Shown piece after piece: positions 60,691-64,000 of a stretch of DNA of 64,000 nt. This stretch comes from Paenibacillus psychroresistens. GTDB lineage: Bacteria; Bacillota; Bacilli; Paenibacillales; NBRC-103111. Positions within the stretch are counted from its first letter, which is position 1, and each line of letters starts with the position of its first letter. The position numbers were made by a program, and so were the translations under genes. The stretch is from contig NZ_CP034235.1 of the NCBI RefSeq assembly GCF_009728935.1, positions 4,068,001 through 4,132,000 of the forward strand, given 5' to 3'. Under the pieces are notes generated by a model. That model saw only the letters and a list, made by a program, of their open reading frames with translations. It was not told the origin of the DNA and did not search any database.

Positions 60691-60742
60691 AAAAGGGACA
60701 GTTTGTCGAGTGATGCTAGCTTCGACTTACCGTCCCTTTTTA
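60691..60742. terminator. Bidirectional terminator between EamA and aminopeptidase genes
   Basis: AAAAGGGAC (60691-60699) pairs with GTCCCTTTT (60732-60740), with an inner GTCGA (60705-60709) / TCGAC (60721-60725) stem. A and T runs flank it. Confidence 0.88.
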
Positions 60743-60752
60743 GCTTCTCATT

Positions 60753-61868
60753 TTATTTCAAATTTTCTGGGTTAAGGCAGTAAAGTTCTTCTAAGACGAA
60801 ACGACCATCCTTGCGAATCAAGACATCGTCAAAATAAATTTCTCCGCCACCATACTCAGGTCTTTGGATCAGCACCATATCCCAATGCACGGAAGATCGG
60901 TTAGTGTTATCCGCAACCTCATATGCCTGGCCTGGCGTGAAATGGATGGAACCATCAATTTTCTCATCGAACAGTATATCTTTCATCGGTGTTTGAATAA
61001 ACGGATTAACGCCAATTGCAAACTCCCCAATATAACGCGCGCCTTCATCTGAATCCAAAATTTCATTTAGCTTCGTTGTGTTATTAGCTGTCGCTTCAAC
61101 AATCTTCCCTTGTTCAAAGCGCAAAACAATATTCTCAAAAGATGTTCCAGAATATATTGTTGGACAATTGTAGGCAAGCACGCCGTTAACGGAATTTTTG
61201 ACCGGTGCTGTATACACCTCGCCATCTGGAATATTACGTAAACCTGCGCATTTTATTGCTGGAATGTCTTTAATCGAGAACGTTATATCCGTACCTGGTG
61301 CAACGAGACGTACTTTATCAGTCTGATTCATCAAGGCTACCAATGGGTCCATCGCTTTCGCCATTTTGCTATAATCCAGATTACAAACCTCGAAGTAGAA
61401 GTCTTCAAATGCCTCTGTACTTGTGTTAGAAAGCTGCGCCATCGACGGGCTCGGATAACGCATTACACACCATTTGGTAAAATTAACACGATGATCGGTT
61501 ACTGGGCGCAGATATTCCTTCATATATAACTTCATTTGTGCATCTGGAACATCTGAGGTTTCCGTAATATTATCTCCACCGCGAACGGCAATATAAGCTT
61601 GCATTTTTTTCATGCGAAAGAGCTCAATTTCAGCCATTTGCTTAAATAAATCGATCGTTCCATTCATTTGAATTTTACGTGTTACTGCAGGCTCGCGAAT
61701 TTCAATAAACGGATGTCCCCCAGCTGCGTAAACCTCTTCTATGAAGCATTTTACAAGCTCAGGATCTTTAATTCCGATAAAATCAATCAATACATTCTCG
61801 CCCTGCTGCAGATTGACGGAATATTGGATTATATTTCTCGCAAACACTTGTAGTCTTGGATCTCTCAT
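60753..61868 (-). CDS. M29-family metal-dependent aminopeptidase
   Basis: A 371-residue cytosolic aminopeptidase of the AmpS/AmpII/PepS type with two metals. The N-terminal domain (VNLQQGENVLIDFIGIKDPELVKCF) is followed by the catalytic C-terminal half with the metal ligands in GEFAIGVNPF (Glu), SIHFTPGQAY (His), and SSVHWDMVLIQRPEYGGGEIYFDDVLI (His-x-Asp). Length typical for the family (about 370-410). The ATG at 61866-61868 with GAGGAG upstream begins MRDPRLQVFARNII. It is expected to remove N-terminal residues from peptides during protein turnover. Confidence 0.93.
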   Translation of the reverse strand: MRDPRLQVFARNIIQYSVNLQQGENVLIDFIGIKDPELVKCFIEEVYAAGGHPFIEIREPAVTRKIQMNGTIDLFKQMAEIELFRMKKMQAYIAVRGGDNITETSDVPDAQMKLYMKEYLRPVTDHRVNFTKWCVMRYPSPSMAQLSNTSTEAFEDFYFEVCNLDYSKMAKAMDPLVALMNQTDKVRLVAPGTDITFSIKDIPAIKCAGLRNIPDGEVYTAPVKNSVNGVLAYNCPTIYSGTSFENIVLRFEQGKIVEATANNTTKLNEILDSDEGARYIGEFAIGVNPFIQTPMKDILFDEKIDGSIHFTPGQAYEVADNTNRSSVHWDMVLIQRPEYGGGEIYFDDVLIRKDGRFVLEELYCLNPENLK

Positions 61869-62065
61869 ATTTAATAATCTCCTCAAATGAATTGAAATGC
61901 TTTTATAATTGCTATGATAGCACACTGCCCCTGCAAAAACATCCGTGTTCACAACCAGTTCACAATGCAAAGAATCTAATTAAAGGCCTAGACTGATCTC
62001 AAAAAAGAAACAAACCGCTTTATCAACCGAATGGACTTCGGCAATAGAACGGTTATTTACATAAA

Positions 62066-62392
62066 CTATCTTTCTATTACTTGCTGGGGCATTTGCGCTG
62101 CATCTATGGCTTGCTCAACGTCTTCTTGCGCAAGATCCAAATTCTCAGTTACTTGCTGCAGCTGTGCGTCGTGCTTATGCTCCCTGTTTACTTCAGTCAA
62201 TTGTTCCTGTGACTTGATTACTTCATGCTGCACTTGATTCAATCTCCCCTGGGAGGACAGAATCAGCTTAGGATCTGCTCGGTCCAGTGCATCATCCAGC
62301 ATTTCTCCAGCATTCAGTGCAGATGTAATAGTAGCTTCTGCATGCTCCTCAGCCTTTTTAACCAGTTCTTGATGCTGCCTTGAGTGTGTCAT
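62066..62392 (-). CDS. Small all-helical hydrophilic protein, unknown function
   Basis: A 108-residue protein, very rich in Gln, Glu, Ala and His with no Cys, Trp, Tyr or Phe, and no signal or membrane segment. It reads as a long coiled-coil (ELVKKAEEHAEATITSALNAGE; LNQVQHEVIKSQEQLTEVNREHKHDAQLQQVTENLDLAQEDVEQAI). AGGAGG with 9-nt spacing ahead of the ATG supports real expression. The composition resembles small spore-associated or stress-related helical proteins, but I do not recognise a family. It lies between the M29 aminopeptidase and the sensor kinase. Confidence 0.65.
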   Translation of the reverse strand: MTHSRQHQELVKKAEEHAEATITSALNAGEMLDDALDRADPKLILSSQGRLNQVQHEVIKSQEQLTEVNREHKHDAQLQQVTENLDLAQEDVEQAIDAAQMPQQVIER

Positions 62393-62429
62393 CGGGCGTA
62401 ACCTCCTATAGTTCAGTCAACCTTCACCA

Positions 62430-63875
62430 TTAGGTTTCACTTAATAAGGGAAAGCTAACCGTAAATTCACTCCCTTGATCCAAAACACTTTTTACCGAAA
62501 TAGTCCCGTTCATTCCCAGCACCAAATGTCGCACAATGGTCAAGCCAAGCCCTGTCCCTTCCGAAGGGTTGCCCCGAGAAGGATCTGCTTTATAGAAACG
62601 CTCCCACATCCGGCTCATTTCTGCTTCACTCATCCCTAAGCCTTCATCTAGAATAATGATGCTAAACAGCCCCGCCTCAATACGAAGAGTGATTTTTATC
62701 TTTTTGCCTGAAGGCGTGAATTGAATGGCGTTGTAAATCAGATTGTGTAGAATTTGGGCATAACGATCGGCATCTAACTCAACAAGCGGTGGAACGGAGT
62801 AATCAAAAGGAATCCAAACCTCCAGCTTCAAGCCATGATCCTCAATAACAGGTGCTATCAGATCAATCACATTCTTCGATTTCTCCATAACATTAACCGG
62901 AGTTAAATCAAATACATCCATCCGATTCTGAATCCGTGCTAAATCCAACAGCTCATTCACTAGCCTTTGCAGCCGCTGTACTTCTTGATCACATATTTCC
63001 AAATACCTCGGTTGCTCTTCCACAGAAATAACTTTATCGTTCATCCCGACAATTAATCCACGCAGTATAGTAAGTGGTGAACGCAGCTCATGCGAAATAT
63101 TAGTTAAAAACTCCTGTCGTGTATCTTCCCATTGCTTGAGCTGTTCAGCCATGAAATTAAAGCTTTTCGCCAGCTGTCCAACCTCATCATTTGAAGTTAC
63201 TTGTACTCTAGCTAGAAAATCTCCTTCAGCAAGCGATAATGCCGCTTTATTCATTTGCTGCAAAGGTCCCGTTAATTTACGAGATAAAGTAAATAGTATA
63301 AACCCAACGGCTAATAACGAGAAAAGCAATGGAAGCCCAATGTTTATACGCACAGTTGAAATAATATTATTGATATCATCTACAGGTGTATGTAAGAAAA
63401 TGATCATTTGTTGGTTCTGCATTTGGATTGGCGAATAATAGCTCAACAAACTCATTTGCTGGTTTAAAGGTCCAGCTTCAAAATGGCTGATCGAAAAGCC
63501 TGAACTGTTTTTCTTAGCTTGGATAAGATCCTTATCCATTACATTGGGAATTTTCATACCTTCTTGCGGAACATCAGAGCTAACTATAGTTACTCCATTT
63601 TCATCCACGACCCAAGCCTGTCCATTATAGCTGCGAGCAATTAGGCGAAGGCCAAAGTGAATTTCTCTAGTTGAAATAGCACCTTCATCATAATTCCGTA
63701 CGATTTGTTTAACTTCTTCCATACGTGATACAAGCAAAGCTTTCTTCTCTTTGTAAAACAGGTCCGAAAACCAAAAATTCCAAAATACAGCAAGTCCCAC
63801 AAAAAACAAAATACAGGTTGCCAGAAAGGATAAGAATATTTTGATATACAGGCTTTGATGCCAGCGTTTAGGCAT
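62430..63875 (-). CDS. HAMP-domain sensor histidine kinase
   Basis: A 481-residue membrane kinase. Transmembrane helices lie at about 10-33 and 178-200, enclosing an extracellular sensing domain of about 145 residues. A HAMP domain (RKLTGPLQQMNKAALSLAEGDFLARV) follows. The DHp helix has the phospho-accepting His in FLTNISHELRSPLTILRG. The HATPase region has N-box LIYNAIQF, G1 LDEGLGMS, F/G2 GTGLGLTIV. Its start overlaps the response regulator's stop by 8 bp, so they form one operon with coupled translation. The signal is unknown. Confidence 0.92.
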   Translation of the reverse strand: MPKRWHQSLYIKIFLSFLATCILFFVGLAVFWNFWFSDLFYKEKKALLVSRMEEVKQIVRNYDEGAISTREIHFGLRLIARSYNGQAWVVDENGVTIVSSDVPQEGMKIPNVMDKDLIQAKKNSSGFSISHFEAGPLNQQMSLLSYYSPIQMQNQQMIIFLHTPVDDINNIISTVRINIGLPLLFSLLAVGFILFTLSRKLTGPLQQMNKAALSLAEGDFLARVQVTSNDEVGQLAKSFNFMAEQLKQWEDTRQEFLTNISHELRSPLTILRGLIVGMNDKVISVEEQPRYLEICDQEVQRLQRLVNELLDLARIQNRMDVFDLTPVNVMEKSKNVIDLIAPVIEDHGLKLEVWIPFDYSVPPLVELDADRYAQILHNLIYNAIQFTPSGKKIKITLRIEAGLFSIIILDEGLGMSEAEMSRMWERFYKADPSRGNPSEGTGLGLTIVRHLVLGMNGTISVKSVLDQGSEFTVSFPLLSET

Positions 63876-64000
63876 GGACAGCCACCTCGAACGCGTAACC
63901 TATACCCCATAACGTTTGAATATTCCAATCTTCATGTGTGCCCAATTTTTTTCGGAGGTTTTTAATATGGGCATCCACCGTACGTGTTCCACCGCCAAAA
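63868..64000 (-). CDS. OmpR/PhoB-family response regulator, C-terminal fragment
   Basis: The frame entering from the right edge ends at TAA (complement of 63868-63870). It encodes the last 44 residues of a winged-helix DNA-binding domain: TRTVDAHIKNLRKKLGTHEDW ... IQTLWGIGYAFE, the canonical recognition helix and wing of OmpR-type regulators. The receiver domain lies outside the window. It is the partner of the histidine kinase that follows it. Confidence 0.95.
   Translation of the reverse strand, partial: FGGGTRTVDAHIKNLRKKLGTHEDWNIQTLWGIGYAFEVAVHA

Overview
The window reads as the chromosome of an endospore-forming, low-to-moderate GC Gram-positive bacterium of the order Bacillales, most likely Paenibacillaceae. 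The evidence is a set of sporulation genes (tlp, spoVK, cotE), lipoteichoic acid synthase, a T-box leader, a purine riboswitch, lexA/yneA with Bacillus-type SOS boxes, and two secreted proteins with copper-amine-oxidase-type stalk domains, which are common in Paenibacillus. The order spoVK-hflX-ynbB-glnR-glnA and the lexA-yneA-ynzC group match the known Bacillus subtilis arrangement. I saw no rRNA, tRNA, CRISPR array, insertion sequence or prophage. No stretch longer than 300 bases lacks a gene or a recognised leader once starts are corrected.

Layout. 1-3.5 kb: the tail of an Ig-like surface protein and a three-gene minor (pseudo)pilin operon. 3.5-8 kb: an RCC1-repeat secreted protein, a MurA-family enzyme with Asp in place of the catalytic Cys, tlp and RNase Z. 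8-13.7 kb: cobalamin-dependent methionine synthase, acireductone dioxygenase, a HAD phosphatase and a small membrane protein. 13.7-20.8 kb: the SOS locus (ynzC, yneA, lexA), then the nitrogen locus (glnA, glnR), ynbB, hflX and spoVK. 21-28.4 kb: two acetyltransferases, an LL-DAP-type aminotransferase, an AraC regulator, a cyclophilin lipoprotein, PBP1A and hfq. 28.4-38.5 kb: miaA, an RsmJ-like methyltransferase, mutL, an S41 protease, mutS, an ATP-grasp/amidoligase fusion and cotE, all leftward. 38.6-44.2 kb: a FUSC-type membrane protein, M32 carboxypeptidase, a HesB-like protein, beta-carbonic anhydrase, an SDR and a GC-rich AraC regulator. 44.3-51.7 kb: a five-gene MacB-like export cassette. 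51.8-57.4 kb: ltaS, a frameshifted sugar-binding lipoprotein, another lipoprotein, and serC behind a T-box. 57.4-64 kb: a VOC/methyltransferase fusion, two divergent EamA transporters, an M29 aminopeptidase, a helical small protein and a two-component system cut by the window edge.

Most notable. The rightward EamA gene at 59763 is preceded by a purine riboswitch of the guanine class. Its 3' strands are re-used in a 21-bp intrinsic terminator, so ligand binding should prevent termination. That is a predicted ON switch, and it suggests the transporter is a guanine/hypoxanthine exporter, analogous to the adenine-controlled pbuE. Other points are the Cys-to-Asp MurA, the amidoligase fusion between cotE and mutS, a cysteine pair shared by all three pilin-like proteins, and a possible attenuator ahead of the PBP1A gene.
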